Positions 47,328 to 55,913 of a DNA stretch of 64,000 nt are shown here, one piece after another; the first letter of the stretch is position 1; every line of letters begins with the position of its first letter. This DNA is from Rahnella variigena (GTDB lineage Bacteria; Pseudomonadota; Gammaproteobacteria; Enterobacterales; Enterobacteriaceae), in NCBI RefSeq assembly GCF_003610915.1, contig NZ_NSDJ01000001.1, positions 1,984,001-2,048,000 of the forward strand, read 5' to 3'. Made by a program: the position numbers and the translations under genes. The notes under the pieces are model-generated. The model was not told the DNA's origin. It worked only from the letters and a program-made list of their open reading frames with translations, and did no database searches.

Positions 47328-47363
47328 TCAATGAAATGAGCTTCAATGAAATGAGCTTCAATA
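47328..47363. repeat. Short tandem repeat after nudK
   Basis: The 15-bp unit CTTCAATGAAATGAG occurs twice and then a partial third copy (CTTCAAT) runs into the following terminator. It is non-coding. Confidence 0.85.
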
Positions 47364-47390
47364 AAAAAGGCACCCGACGGTGCCTTTCGT
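47361..47390. terminator. Terminator between nudK and the periplasmic protein gene
   Basis: AAAAGGCACC and GGTGCCTTT form a stem around CGAC, followed by CGTCTTTT. It can end nudK and, in the other direction, the convergent gene. Confidence 0.85.
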
Positions 47391-47393
47391 CTT

Positions 47394-48569
47394 TTAGTGT
47401 TCCTGACTGATAGCGACGCTACCCGCATGACTTTTCATCGCAGACCACGGCAGAACCGACCATTCAGGGCCCTCGCACGAACGTAAAACGCGGGCGAACG
47501 TCGGGTCAAAATACAGTCCTTTCTTCGTGAAATACCACGCCGGGAATTGCCAGACAGAAGTATCCGAGTAATCACAATCATCATCACTTTCTTCGGTCGG
47601 CTTTTTCATTTGCTCCGGATACGCCGCCGTCAGCTGCTTCACCAGCCACGGCGCCCATTTCTTATCGCGATAATCCGCAAACGTATCAAAATCCACGTCA
47701 TTTTTGCCCGTCAGGGTACGGTCTTCCGCATTCAGATAATGGAAAGGCGCGCCTTCGCCAACCCATACCACATCTTCCAGCGTCAGTGTTTCTGCGGTTT
47801 TGGCATTGAGGTTGACCGGCGATTCGCCGAAATCAGGATGCGCACCGCCACAATCATACGAGGTAAACACGCTGACACTGACGATTTCATCACTCAGGTA
47901 TTCCGGTGTGACGGTCTGCTGATATTCACCCTGACCAAACCGGCTCGCGCCCAGCATACAGGCATGCCAGCCGCTGACTTCCTGCCACAAGCGGGTACGC
48001 AATTTCTGGTTAATCGCCTGCATTTCCGTTTCCGGATAGCCTGACACAATTTCAAAGAAGCTGATTTTCGACTGCGGCTCCGTCCACCATTGCAGCTGGT
48101 AGCCCATGAAATTCTCGTTTTTACCCGCTTTGAGTTGCAGCGCAGATAACCGCAGATACTCGTAAGGATCGGTATGAATAAGCGCGCTCAGGTAGCCGTC
48201 GTCCGTGGCTGCTGCGGGCATTTGCACCGGTTGCAGCTTCACCGGCAATGTTTTTCCTTGCGGATTGGTCCAGTTGCCTTGCCAGCCGCCATTCTCATCT
48301 TTCGTCAGGGTCAGCTCAGGACGCGGGGTATCGTCAAAATCGTCCAGACCTTCCTGAAGTTTCAGTTCCTGACCATCCAGCGCACCGTTGAGGGGTAAAT
48401 CTAAATGATATTTCTGATAGAAATACCGGCCAGTGACTTCGTCTGGTTTATTTAAATCCAGTTCGAGCACAATGCTGGTTTTACCCAGCGTGCCGGAGTA
48501 CACCACCGGCGGCTCTTCAGCCAGCGCAGGCAGTGAAAACACGGCTATCAGCCAAATCCATAACTTCAT
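47394..48569 (-). CDS. Periplasmic protein of unknown function with DUF3298-like segment
   Basis: The 391-residue protein has a cleavable signal peptide (MKLWIWLIAVFSLPALA, cut before EEPPVV). A beta-rich N-terminal part (YSGTLGKTSIVLELDL, TGRYFYQKYHLDLPLNG) is followed by a C-terminal region with SYDCGGAHPDFG, which recalls the DUF3298 family. There are scattered cysteines that may form disulfides. GGGAG precedes the ATG. No enzyme motif is recognised. It is divergent from the DUF1176 gene, so both ends of the pair are periplasmic. Confidence 0.75.
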   Translation of the reverse strand: MKLWIWLIAVFSLPALAEEPPVVYSGTLGKTSIVLELDLNKPDEVTGRYFYQKYHLDLPLNGALDGQELKLQEGLDDFDDTPRPELTLTKDENGGWQGNWTNPQGKTLPVKLQPVQMPAAATDDGYLSALIHTDPYEYLRLSALQLKAGKNENFMGYQLQWWTEPQSKISFFEIVSGYPETEMQAINQKLRTRLWQEVSGWHACMLGASRFGQGEYQQTVTPEYLSDEIVSVSVFTSYDCGGAHPDFGESPVNLNAKTAETLTLEDVVWVGEGAPFHYLNAEDRTLTGKNDVDFDTFADYRDKKWAPWLVKQLTAAYPEQMKKPTEESDDDCDYSDTSVWQFPAWYFTKKGLYFDPTFARVLRSCEGPEWSVLPWSAMKSHAGSVAISQEH

Positions 48570-48824
48570 CTGAATCTCCCGGAGAAATGAAAGTCATCCT
48601 TTACGCCATTATTTTTCGTTATTGGCTTTGCCAGTGTACTGAATGTTTCGTTACGTCACCATTACGTGATTTCATATCCGGCGAAAAATTATCCTCTGTA
48701 AAAGCCCGATCGGGCGGGGTATCTCTTTCTTATTTCGAATAAAAAATGCTGCATTGTTGGCAGTCTCTTGCCGGGTGTTACGCTATTATCAGAAAGATAA
48801 ATCCAAACAGAGCTGAAACTCATA

Positions 48825-49892
48825 ATGTGCAGATGGATAACCGCCCCTTTATGCCTGCTGGGCACCCTGCTGGCTTTTAGCACGCAGGCTGAGCCGTTAC
48901 AGGCCATTTATAGCGACTGGCAGGTCAGTTGTGACAACCTTAACCACTGTGTCGCGCGCAATTCTCAGGACGGCCAGGAACTGGTGATGAAAATCAGTCG
49001 TGAAGCCGGACCGGAAGGAAAATCCTCCGTCAGCATTGATTATCAGCGTAACAGCGATGAACAAAGTGCAGATGCGCCGGTTGCCGGACGCCTGCAAATG
49101 AACGGCAAAACCCTGAGCTTTAATCACCGTGAATGGGATGTCAGTAAAAAACATCTTTCCACAAATAATCGTCTGGTAGTGAATGATTTTATCGCCGCCA
49201 TTCGCGAAGGCAGCGCAATTTCGCTGGCGGGTAAAGCGGATCCGGCACAACCGGTGCCTCCGGTGATTTCCCTGAAAGGCATAAAAGCCGCATTACTGGC
49301 GATCGATGCCCAGCAGGGGCGCGTCGGTACTAAAACGGCGTGGGCTAACCGCGGCACAAAACCGGTAAATACCGTACCGCCGATCCCGGCCGCGCCGGTT
49401 CTGCCGCATTTCAGTGAACCGCAGGCGTTAACCGAATCTGAAATCTCAGCCATCACGCAAAACGCGGCGACCACGATTGAGAATAACGATTGCAGCCTGG
49501 ATCCTTCTGAACGTGAAGTGCATATTTTTGCCTTGAGCAGCGACAAGGCCCTGATGACCGTCAATTGCGATATGGGTGCGTATAACCTCTTCGCACTGGG
49601 TTTTCTGGTGAACCGGCAGGCGCCTTATAAGATGGACGATCTGGCGCTGAATATGCCGTTTAAACTGGGCGAGGATGAGGAGTCACCTGAGCTGATCAAT
49701 GCGGATTTCGATCCTAAAACCGGCACGCTTTCGACCTATGACAAAGGGCGGGGTATCGGGGATTGTGGTGTTTCATCGCGCTGGATATTTGATGGTAAAG
49801 CGTTCCGGCTGGCGGCGTTTGCTTCTGAACCCAGCTGCGACGGGTACAGCAGCGGCGGAGAATGGCCGGTACTTTGGGTGACTCAACCGTAA
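48825..49892 (+). CDS. DUF1176 periplasmic protein
   Basis: The 355-residue protein begins with a signal peptide (ITAPLCLLGTLLAFSTQA) and has the DUF1176 pattern: an N-terminal part with SDWQVSCDNLNHCVARN, a middle linker rich in proline, and a C-terminal part with GIGDCGVSSRWIFDGKAF and EPSCDGYSSGGEWPVLW. Paired cysteines suggest disulfides. The N-terminal half resembles invasion-associated locus B-type domains. Its role is unknown. The ribosome site is weak. Confidence 0.85.
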   Translation: MCRWITAPLCLLGTLLAFSTQAEPLQAIYSDWQVSCDNLNHCVARNSQDGQELVMKISREAGPEGKSSVSIDYQRNSDEQSADAPVAGRLQMNGKTLSFNHREWDVSKKHLSTNNRLVVNDFIAAIREGSAISLAGKADPAQPVPPVISLKGIKAALLAIDAQQGRVGTKTAWANRGTKPVNTVPPIPAAPVLPHFSEPQALTESEISAITQNAATTIENNDCSLDPSEREVHIFALSSDKALMTVNCDMGAYNLFALGFLVNRQAPYKMDDLALNMPFKLGEDEESPELINADFDPKTGTLSTYDKGRGIGDCGVSSRWIFDGKAFRLAAFASEPSCDGYSSGGEWPVLWVTQP

Positions 49893-49912
49893 TCCCGGCA
49901 CAAACTGAGAAT

Positions 49913-49955
49913 AAAAAAATGCCCTGTGAGCTTTCGCTTGCAGGGCATTTTCTTT
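49913..49955. terminator. Bidirectional terminator between DUF1176 gene and ybcJ
   Basis: AAAATGCCCTG pairs with CAGGGCATTTT, with A-runs before and TCTTTT after, so it can serve both converging genes. Confidence 0.88.
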
Positions 49956-49979
49956 TGCAGTGTTACGTCGCCGGAAAGT

Positions 49980-50198
49980 TTATTCGGACGCTTTCACCAC
50001 GACTTTGTTGCTGGCGAACTCAACGTTCATATCAGCAACGATTTTGCAGCGCTTACGGGTTTCGACTTTGCCGTTGACCATAACCTGGCCTTCAGCAATC
50101 ACTGCTTTCGCAGTACCGCCGCTGTCACACCAGCCCATAAATTTGAGCAGATCGCACAGTTCTACGTGCGGGTGTTTTTCGAGAAAGAAAGTTTCCAT
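49980..50198 (-). CDS. ybcJ: S4-like RNA-binding protein YbcJ
   Basis: YbcJ is a small S4-domain protein of about 70 residues thought to bind RNA. The 72-residue sequence keeps the S4 pattern: LCDLLKFMGWCDSGGTAKAV, then EGQVMVNGKVETRKRCKI. It lies just downstream of folD on the same strand, the same neighbours as in E. coli (ybcJ-folD), and may share its transcript. Confidence 0.93.
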   Translation of the reverse strand: METFFLEKHPHVELCDLLKFMGWCDSGGTAKAVIAEGQVMVNGKVETRKRCKIVADMNVEFASNKVVVKASE

Positions 50199-50229
50199 GT
50201 GTTCCTGACTTTTATGTAGTGCGAATTGT

Positions 50230-51102
50230 TTAAGGCTTACTGGCGCTGATGTCGTGATATTCCTCGCACGCCTGCAAGGTATTCTGAATCAGCGTCGCGA
50301 CCGTCATCGGGCCAACGCCGCCCGGCACCGGTGTGATAAAGGAAGCGCGCTCGGCGGCGGCATCATATTCCACATCGCCGACAACTTTACCACTTTCCAG
50401 GCGGTTAATACCGACATCAATGACAATCGCGCCCGGTTTAATCCATTCGCCGGGAATAAAGCCTGGTTTACCGACCGCAACCACCACCAGATCGGCATTC
50501 TCAACATGATGTCGCAAATTTTTGGTGAAACGGTGCGTAACGGTGGTGGTGCAACCGGCCAGCAGTAATTCCATGCTCATCGGACGGCCAACAATGTTGG
50601 AAGCGCCGATCACCACCGCGTTCAGACCGAAGGTATCGATACCGTAACGCTCGAGCAGCGTCACGATGCCACGCGGCGTACAAGGGCGCAGCGTTGGCGC
50701 ACGCTGGCACAGACGGCCGACGTTATACGGATGGAAACCGTCGACGTCTTTGTCCGGATGAATGCGTTCCAGCACTTTAATGTTATCGATACCGGCGGGC
50801 AGAGGAAGCTGCACCAGAATACCGTCGATTTCGCTGTCATTATTGAGCTTTTCAATCAGATCCAGCAATTCGCCTTCGGTAGTGGTTGCAGGCAAATCGT
50901 AAGACCGAGAGATGAACCCGACCTCTTCACACGAACGGCGCTTGCTGGCGACATAAATCTGCGAGGCCGGGTTTTCACCTACCAGCACCACAGCCAGACC
51001 CGGCGCACGTTTTCCTTCGGCCAGTCGTTGTTGAACACGCGCCGCAACTTCGCTTCTGACTTGCTGCGCAATCGTTTTACCGTCAATAATCTTTGCTGCC
51101 AT
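50230..51102 (-). CDS. folD: Bifunctional methylenetetrahydrofolate dehydrogenase/cyclohydrolase FolD
   Basis: FolD interconverts 5,10-methylene-, methenyl- and 10-formyl-tetrahydrofolate, making the formyl donor used by PurN. The 290 residues are near the E. coli length (288). The catalytic lysine is in [14 protein letters not shown], substrate contacts are in [18 protein letters not shown] lies before the nucleotide fold, and [15 protein letters not shown] binds NADP. It matches E. coli gene order with ybcJ. Confidence 0.96.
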   Translation of the reverse strand: MAAKIIDGKTIAQQVRSEVAARVQQRLAEGKRAPGLAVVLVGENPASQIYVASKRRSCEEVGFISRSYDLPATTTEGELLDLIEKLNNDSEIDGILVQLPLPAGIDNIKVLERIHPDKDVDGFHPYNVGRLCQRAPTLRPCTPRGIVTLLERYGIDTFGLNAVVIGASNIVGRPMSMELLLAGCTTTVTHRFTKNLRHHVENADLVVVAVGKPGFIPGEWIKPGAIVIDVGINRLESGKVVGDVEYDAAAERASFITPVPGGVGPMTVATLIQNTLQACEEYHDISASKP

Positions 51103-51299
51103 CAGGGAATAAATCCATCAATTAATAAATGCAGGGGGATGCGCCTATTTTGTCAGAAGCGGCGGGCGCTGTCAGGCGTTGAATGCGAATAACTTGTTTA
51201 AACGGGTGAGAATTGCGGGCGAGAATTTAACCTGAGACAGTGGCGAAAAAAGTGTCTATTTTAGATATGACTCTTTTTAAATCATAAGGAAAGAAACAA

Positions 51300-52211
51300 A
51301 TGACACGCAAAGTGGGGATCATCGGTGCCGGTCATGTGGGCGCTGATGTTGCATTCTCTCTGGTCACGCAGGGGTTGTGTGACGTGATTGTCTTGCTCGA
51401 TGAGAACGGACCTAAAGCGGCCAGTCAGGCGCTGGAGTTGCGTGATATGGCGTCGCTGACCGCTTCACGCGTGCAGGTCATCGCCAACGATTACAGCGAA
51501 CTGCGTGATGCCGACGTTTTAGTCATCGCAGTCGGCCCGAAAACCTTACTGCGTGAAGATCGTCTGGAAGAACTCGCGGAGACCCGCGCCGCCGTGCGTG
51601 AAGTTATCCCGCGCGTGATTGCCAGCGGTTTCGGCGGCGTTATCCTGAACATCACTAACCCGTGCGATGTCATTACGCAAATTATTCAGCAGACCAGCGG
51701 CTTCCCGGACACGCAGGTGTTTGGCACCGGCACGTCACTGGATACCGCGCGCATGAAACGCGTGGTCGGCGAGTTCTTTGGCATCGATCCGAAAAGCGTG
51801 ACCGGCTATGTCATGGGGGAACACGGCGAATCGCAGTTTGTCGCCTGGAGCACCGTGACACTCGGCGGCCGTCCGGTGGCGGAACTGGCGGGCGATCGTG
51901 ACGTCGACTGGGCAAAAATGAACGATGCCGTGCGCGGCGGTGGCTGGGAAATCCTGCAAGGGAAGGGCTGGACCAGTTTTGGTATCGCGACAGCAACGGC
52001 GCGACTGGTGGATGCGATTTTGTCCGATGCGCACAGCGTCTGGCCGGTTTCGGCCTGGGACGAAGAACTGGGTGTTTATATCGGCCAGCCCGCGGTCATC
52101 GGCAAAAAAGGTATTGTGCAAACGCTGCAACCGGAACTGACTGCTTACGAAGGTGTGGCGTATCACGCTTCCGCCCGTGTTATCGCGGCAGCGCTGAAAT
52201 CTGAAAAATAG
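51300..52211 (+). CDS. Lactate/malate dehydrogenase-family 2-hydroxyacid dehydrogenase
   Basis: The 303-residue enzyme belongs to the L-lactate/L-malate dehydrogenase family, reducing a 2-oxoacid with NADH. GIIGAGHVGADVA is the dinucleotide fold, ITNPCDVIT carries the conserved asparagine, and YVMGEHGESQFVAWS contains the catalytic histidine. The sequence resembles L-lactate or L-2-hydroxyisocaproate dehydrogenases more than malate dehydrogenase, but the substrate cannot be settled here. AAGGAAAG precedes the ATG. It stands alone, between folD and a tRNA gene, and is absent from this place in E. coli. Confidence 0.88.
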   Translation: MTRKVGIIGAGHVGADVAFSLVTQGLCDVIVLLDENGPKAASQALELRDMASLTASRVQVIANDYSELRDADVLVIAVGPKTLLREDRLEELAETRAAVREVIPRVIASGFGGVILNITNPCDVITQIIQQTSGFPDTQVFGTGTSLDTARMKRVVGEFFGIDPKSVTGYVMGEHGESQFVAWSTVTLGGRPVAELAGDRDVDWAKMNDAVRGGGWEILQGKGWTSFGIATATARLVDAILSDAHSVWPVSAWDEELGVYIGQPAVIGKKGIVQTLQPELTAYEGVAYHASARVIAAALKSEK

Positions 52212-52294
52212 CCAACACCCGTCACATAACGTTGCAAGGCGGTCCGGGAATATCTGCAAATTGTTCAGGCATTAAGCAGAGAGTTCGAAAGCCA

Positions 52295-52322
52295 TTGACT
52301 CGTCCCGGTCTGCCCGTATAAT
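52295..52322 (+). promoter_or_regulatory. Promoter of tRNA-Arg
   Basis: TTGACT at 52295-52300 and TATAAT at 52317-52322 are 16 bases apart. The GC-rich stretch that follows (CCGAACCCGC) is a discriminator typical of stringently controlled stable RNA promoters. Confidence 0.85.
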
Positions 52323-52357
52323 CCGAACCCGCAACGCTCCCGAAAGGGACAAGCAAT

Positions 52358-52434
52358 GCGCCCTTAGCTCAGTTGGATAGAGCAACGGCCTTCTAAGCCG
52401 TAGGTCACAGGTTCGAGCCCTGTAGGGCGTACCA
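52358..52434 (+). tRNA. argU: tRNA-Arg (UCU anticodon)
   Basis: The 77-base gene runs from GCGCCCTTAGCTCAG to an encoded CCA end. The anticodon loop CTTCTAA holds TCT. The D, anticodon and T stems pair and the T-loop GTTCGAG is standard. The first acceptor pair is G-U rather than G-C. The sequence follows E. coli argU, which reads rare AGA codons and also lies close to folD. The gene ends two bases before the stop of the DUF1294 gene on the other strand. Confidence 0.96.
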
Positions 52435-52436
52435 TT

Positions 52437-52781
52437 TCAAAGAAATAAATCTTTCATCAGCCAGCTCACACCTGCCACAACCACCAGATTCACTATCACA
52501 CTGATGGCGAACCAGGTTTTAAAAGGCTGTTTTTTCGTTTTATGTCGAAAAAGCTGCTGGCCAAAAATCGCTCCAATCCAGCCACCGGCAAAACCAAGCA
52601 GCAGCAAGGTGAATTCAGGAACTCTGCTCGTCGAGTGACAGGCGGCTCGTTTGTCCACACCGTAGAAGACCAGCGTCAGCAGATTGACGATTAAGAACCA
52701 CATCACAAAAGGGTGGGGGAAACAGGCGCTGCCAGCCGCTGCGGCTATCAGCAACAGATAGCTTAAATATTTGAAATTCAT
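52437..52781 (-). CDS. DUF1294 membrane protein
   Basis: The 114-residue inner-membrane protein has three to four helices and the DUF1294 hallmarks YGVDKRAA, then LLLLGFAGGWIGAIFGQQLF and RHKTKKQPFKTWF. Its function is unknown. The stop codon is only two bases from the tRNA-Arg gene, so its transcript may run into the antisense of the tRNA. Confidence 0.85.
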   Translation of the reverse strand: MNFKYLSYLLLIAAAAGSACFPHPFVMWFLIVNLLTLVFYGVDKRAACHSTSRVPEFTLLLLGFAGGWIGAIFGQQLFRHKTKKQPFKTWFAISVIVNLVVVAGVSWLMKDLFL

Positions 52782-52797
52782 AGTGTTGACTGCATAA

Positions 52798-53490
52798 CTA
52801 CGCCTTCAGCCTGTACGCCGGAATGCGCCTTGTCGTCCCGGTCAGCGTATCAAATACCTCGACTTCAGCCGTGGCTATCGCCATTCCCGTTTTTCTCAGC
52901 CGTAAAACATCAGCCGCAATACGCTGAAGTCCGAACCAGAACAGTCCGTCCAGCGGATTGACCTCCAGCCCGGCTTCCAGTGCTAACCGGAGACGATCGC
53001 GTGGCACTTTGGTTTGTTGCGCGATTTCCCGGTAAGTGGCTTCCGTTGTTCCTGTCGCATCGATGCGCCGGATACGGGTCGTAAGACGGTATTGAAACTC
53101 ATCGGGTATCCCGCCCAGATCCATTTTGAGACTGTAGACGCAGCCGAAGCGTTTGCCATTAAACAGGACATTTTTCTGACTGAGTTGCAATTCATCGCGC
53201 ACGCTGTCAATGAGCTGGGGCGCGCGGGTAAGCAAAAGCCGGAAAGGCAGCTCAAAGCTGGTGACATAGTCCACATTGAGCAGGGCGATACGCAGGCGCT
53301 CTGCGGCGCCCGCCTTATTTTCCTGACATTCGGCAATCACATCTTTCCATTGCTGGATAAGGCGAGGGGATTCTGCCGCTTCAGAAAAATGGTATTTTTC
53401 AATCTGGTAATCAATGCGTCCGGTCACACCAAATTCCCTTCTGGTCACATTTAAGTATCGGTTGATTACTTTATACCAGCGACAGGTCAT
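52798..53490 (-). CDS. Protein of unknown function, 230 residues
   Basis: I do not recognise this protein. It appears soluble, with no signal peptide or membrane segment. Notable stretches are YQIEKYHFSEAAES near the N-terminus, a central NVLFNGKRFGCVYSLKMDLGG (its middle is GKRFGCVYSLKMD), and a possible helix-turn-helix in TYREIAQQTKVPRDRLRLAL, followed by EVFDTLTGTTRRIPAYR. The ATG at 53490 is preceded by a GTG; AAGG lies nine bases upstream. It lies 16 bp upstream of the DUF1294 gene on the same strand, so the two may be co-transcribed. Confidence 0.6.
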   Translation of the reverse strand: MTCRWYKVINRYLNVTRREFGVTGRIDYQIEKYHFSEAAESPRLIQQWKDVIAECQENKAGAAERLRIALLNVDYVTSFELPFRLLLTRAPQLIDSVRDELQLSQKNVLFNGKRFGCVYSLKMDLGGIPDEFQYRLTTRIRRIDATGTTEATYREIAQQTKVPRDRLRLALEAGLEVNPLDGLFWFGLQRIAADVLRLRKTGMAIATAEVEVFDTLTGTTRRIPAYRLKA

Positions 53491-53581
53491 CACCGGAAGC
53501 CTTCACGAAGGCCTCACTGCGAGGACAGAATATGTCTCCGGAACGCATCACGCCATTTCCTGCTGGCTTAGAAATACTGCC

Positions 53582-54295
53582 TTAGAAATCGAGTTCCAGC
53601 GCAAAACATAAATAGGCCATCAGTGGCGCACAATGCCTGAACTGTTCTGCACAAAAATCGACAACATCTGGTTTGCACAAGTCTTCAAAGGCGATATTTT
53701 TGATCGCGATATAATCTTTGCGTTTTAATTCAGCTAACAGCGGGTGGTTATTGTCGTAGCCTCTTGGCGGACGGACCAGGCTGTCGCCATCCATCGCAAA
53801 CCCGTTATCGTGCAATGTCTTAAGGGCTTTTTGATAGGCATTCGGGTTCTCATCAATGCAAGCCCGAATGGCGTTTAAGGCTTTTGATTCCGGATGCCAG
53901 ATCCCCGCTGCAATAAAACAGCCGTCTTCGGCGATGTGCAGATAGAGGCCGGGCGCGTGAACGTCTTTGCCCTGAAAGTGACGAAACTGAATGCCGACAT
54001 TGGTTTTGTAAGGCGTTTTATCTTTGCTGAACCGGCTGTCGCGCTGCGGGCGCATCAGGCTGCCACCGACTTTCTTGGCGACGGCAGTCAGCCTTGGAGA
54101 AATAGCAACAATCTCAGGCTGCATCTGTTCGATAAAGTGCAGCGCCGGGGTTCTCAGCGTGTTCTCGTATTCGTCCTGATTAGCCTTAAACCAGTCACGG
54201 GTGTTGTTCTGCGCGAGTTTATTCAGAAATTGCAGACCGGCGGCGCTAAAAATTGTCCCTGCCGCAACCGGCGTTTTAGGTGTCTGAGTCGTCAT
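53582..54295 (-). CDS. DUF2461 family protein
   Basis: The 237-residue protein matches the DUF2461 (TIGR02453) family of unknown role. Family landmarks are FLNKLAQNNTRDWFKANQ, MRPQRDSRFSKDKTPYKTN, and GLYLHIAEDGCFIAAGIW. It appears soluble and cytosolic. It is divergent from the sugar acetyltransferase gene, with the CRP-like site in between. Confidence 0.88.
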   Translation of the reverse strand: MTTQTPKTPVAAGTIFSAAGLQFLNKLAQNNTRDWFKANQDEYENTLRTPALHFIEQMQPEIVAISPRLTAVAKKVGGSLMRPQRDSRFSKDKTPYKTNVGIQFRHFQGKDVHAPGLYLHIAEDGCFIAAGIWHPESKALNAIRACIDENPNAYQKALKTLHDNGFAMDGDSLVRPPRGYDNNHPLLAELKRKDYIAIKNIAFEDLCKPDVVDFCAEQFRHCAPLMAYLCFALELDF

Positions 54296-54610
54296 TATCG
54301 ATAAGCCTTTATCACTGCCAATGGGGAATCAGGGTAAATCCTGACGCCAGACCGGACTCAGTGCAAACTGAAAAGTAAAATATTTTCCCTTTAATAAGGC
54401 TCATTTGTCCGGGGTGATCCCGATCACAAAAAATCCGGCGCAGCAGGATGGTGTATATATGTGCCTTTCCTTGCCTCACCCCGCCGGACACTTCCGGTTA
54501 TCGTCATAACTCATCGAAAGAAATCCCCTATCCGGGAAAAAATGCGTAATATCAGGCAGCAAATTAACCTGATATTCATTGTGGGTATCAGTATGGTCAG
54601 GGAGTGATAA
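54296..54610. other. 315-bp divergent intergenic region with CRP-like site
   Basis: No gene is seen. The region holds the CRP-like site at 54413-54428 and a possible -10 TATATA at 54454-54459 facing the acetyltransferase gene. Confidence 0.6.
54413..54428 (+). promoter_or_regulatory. CRP-like binding site upstream of the acetyltransferase
   Basis: GGTGATCCCGATCACA matches the CRP core TGTGA-N6-TCACA with one half perfect and the other one base off. A -10-like TATATA at 54454-54459 would put the site centre near -45 of a promoter for the sugar acetyltransferase. The match is clear; its use is inferred. Confidence 0.65.
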
Positions 54611-55174
54611 ATGCGTGAATTAGAAAAAATGATCCAAGGTTTGGATTACCAAATCAATGATGCGGAATTACGTGAAATTCGTTATCAGACCCGCGATAAA
54701 GTTGATGAGTTTAATGCGCTGAGTGCCCGCCAGGCGCCTGAGAAAGATGCGCTGATAAGAACGATTTTCAGTGAGGTGGGCAGCAATGTACATTTCGAAA
54801 AAGGCATGCGCATTGATTACGGTATCAATACCACGCTCGGCAATAATGTTTTCATCAATTTCAATTTTGTTCTGCTCGATTGCGCACCGGTCACGATAGG
54901 AAATAACGTTTTCATCGGGCCTGACGTGCAGATTTATACCGCACAACATCCGCTGGATATTGATCTGCGGCGTGAACATATTGGCAGCGCACAGCCGGTG
55001 AGTATCGGGAATGATGTCTGGATTGGCGGCGGTTGCATAATTTTGCCTGGCGTGACGCTGGGTGATGGTTGCACGGTTGGCGCTGGCAGTGTGGTGACCC
55101 GCTCTGTGCCTGCGGGCGCAGTCGCCTGTGGCAACCCATGCCGGATAATCCGTGATAATGCGCAGGGAGGCTGA
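54611..55174 (+). CDS. Sugar O-acetyltransferase (Maa/LacA/NodL family)
   Basis: The 187-residue protein is a left-handed beta-helix acetyltransferase that moves acetyl from acetyl-CoA to a sugar such as maltose or a galactoside. Hexapeptide repeats run through about 60-175; the catalytic histidine is in QIYTAQHPLD, and the CoA loop contains WIGGGCIILPGVTLGDG. GGAG lies six bases before the ATG. The exact acceptor sugar is not evident. A CRP-like site upstream fits carbon-source control. Confidence 0.9.
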   Translation: MRELEKMIQGLDYQINDAELREIRYQTRDKVDEFNALSARQAPEKDALIRTIFSEVGSNVHFEKGMRIDYGINTTLGNNVFINFNFVLLDCAPVTIGNNVFIGPDVQIYTAQHPLDIDLRREHIGSAQPVSIGNDVWIGGGCIILPGVTLGDGCTVGAGSVVTRSVPAGAVACGNPCRIIRDNAQGG

Positions 55175-55182
55175 CTGACTGT

Positions 55183-55893
55183 TCAGTATTTCAGGGGCAG
55201 CTTATGTACTTTTTTGAGAATGCCGTTTTCCAGGGTGACATAGCCACCTTGTTTTAACTGGGCGAGCATTTTCATGATAGTACTGCGGGAAAGACGTGTC
55301 TTTTGCTGAACATAGGTTACGGCGACGGTAATATTACGAATTTCCTCAGGTTCATTCATCAGTTCTATCAGATGAAAACGAATGATTTCATAAGATGAAT
55401 TACCGGTGAGCAATACACCTTTGGTGAATATACTGCCGGTCATTCTGAAAATATGTTTGGATAACATCTCCCATAAATCAAGCTCATTAATTAACGCGTG
55501 CATTTCTGGAACGGTAGTCATCGCCACTTCTGATTCTACCTTCGATTCAATATACAAACCCGCTGATTCCGGTATCGCACCGCCTATACCGATAATGCCC
55601 GGTAACTGTAATGTGCCAAGTAAAACAGGATCGGCACTGTGATGAATGCTGAACCAGCCATTGCGGACGAAATAACAATATGACGTACCGTTTTTGAATA
55701 AATCAAAGCGCGTCTGCGCAGGAACTATATTGAATTCCAGATACGGGCTGAGTTTCTCAAACAGTGCAGCCGTTGCATAGAGCAGGCTTGTATCGTGTTC
55801 ACTTTTCAGCGTCGTAGGGTCTTTCATTGCAAGTGCCAGGGTGACAGAGAATTCTTTTAAATTTAGCACAATTCTCTGCAGGTCGGGCACCAC
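55183..55893 (-). CDS. Crp-like winged-helix regulator, fimbrial locus (downstream copy)
   Basis: The protein resembles IprA/YaiV-type regulators: a cyclic-nucleotide-binding-like barrel without obvious ligand residues, then a C-terminal helix-turn-helix (KTRLSRSTIMKMLAQLKQGG). It is clearly paralogous to the gene at 61825. Both share SYEII, EPEE, and LSRSTIMKxLAQLKxGGY near the end. The start is uncertain: GTG codons at 55893 or 55890, or ATG at 55827 giving 214 residues. It follows the last fimbrial gene by 20 bp on the same strand and could be the final gene of that operon. Confidence 0.8.
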   Translation of the reverse strand: MVPDLQRIVLNLKEFSVTLALAMKDPTTLKSEHDTSLLYATAALFEKLSPYLEFNIVPAQTRFDLFKNGTSYCYFVRNGWFSIHHSADPVLLGTLQLPGIIGIGGAIPESAGLYIESKVESEVAMTTVPEMHALINELDLWEMLSKHIFRMTGSIFTKGVLLTGNSSYEIIRFHLIELMNEPEEIRNITVAVTYVQQKTRLSRSTIMKMLAQLKQGGYVTLENGILKKVHKLPLKY

Positions 55894-55913
55894 GGCTCCA
55901 GTGGATTTAACCG

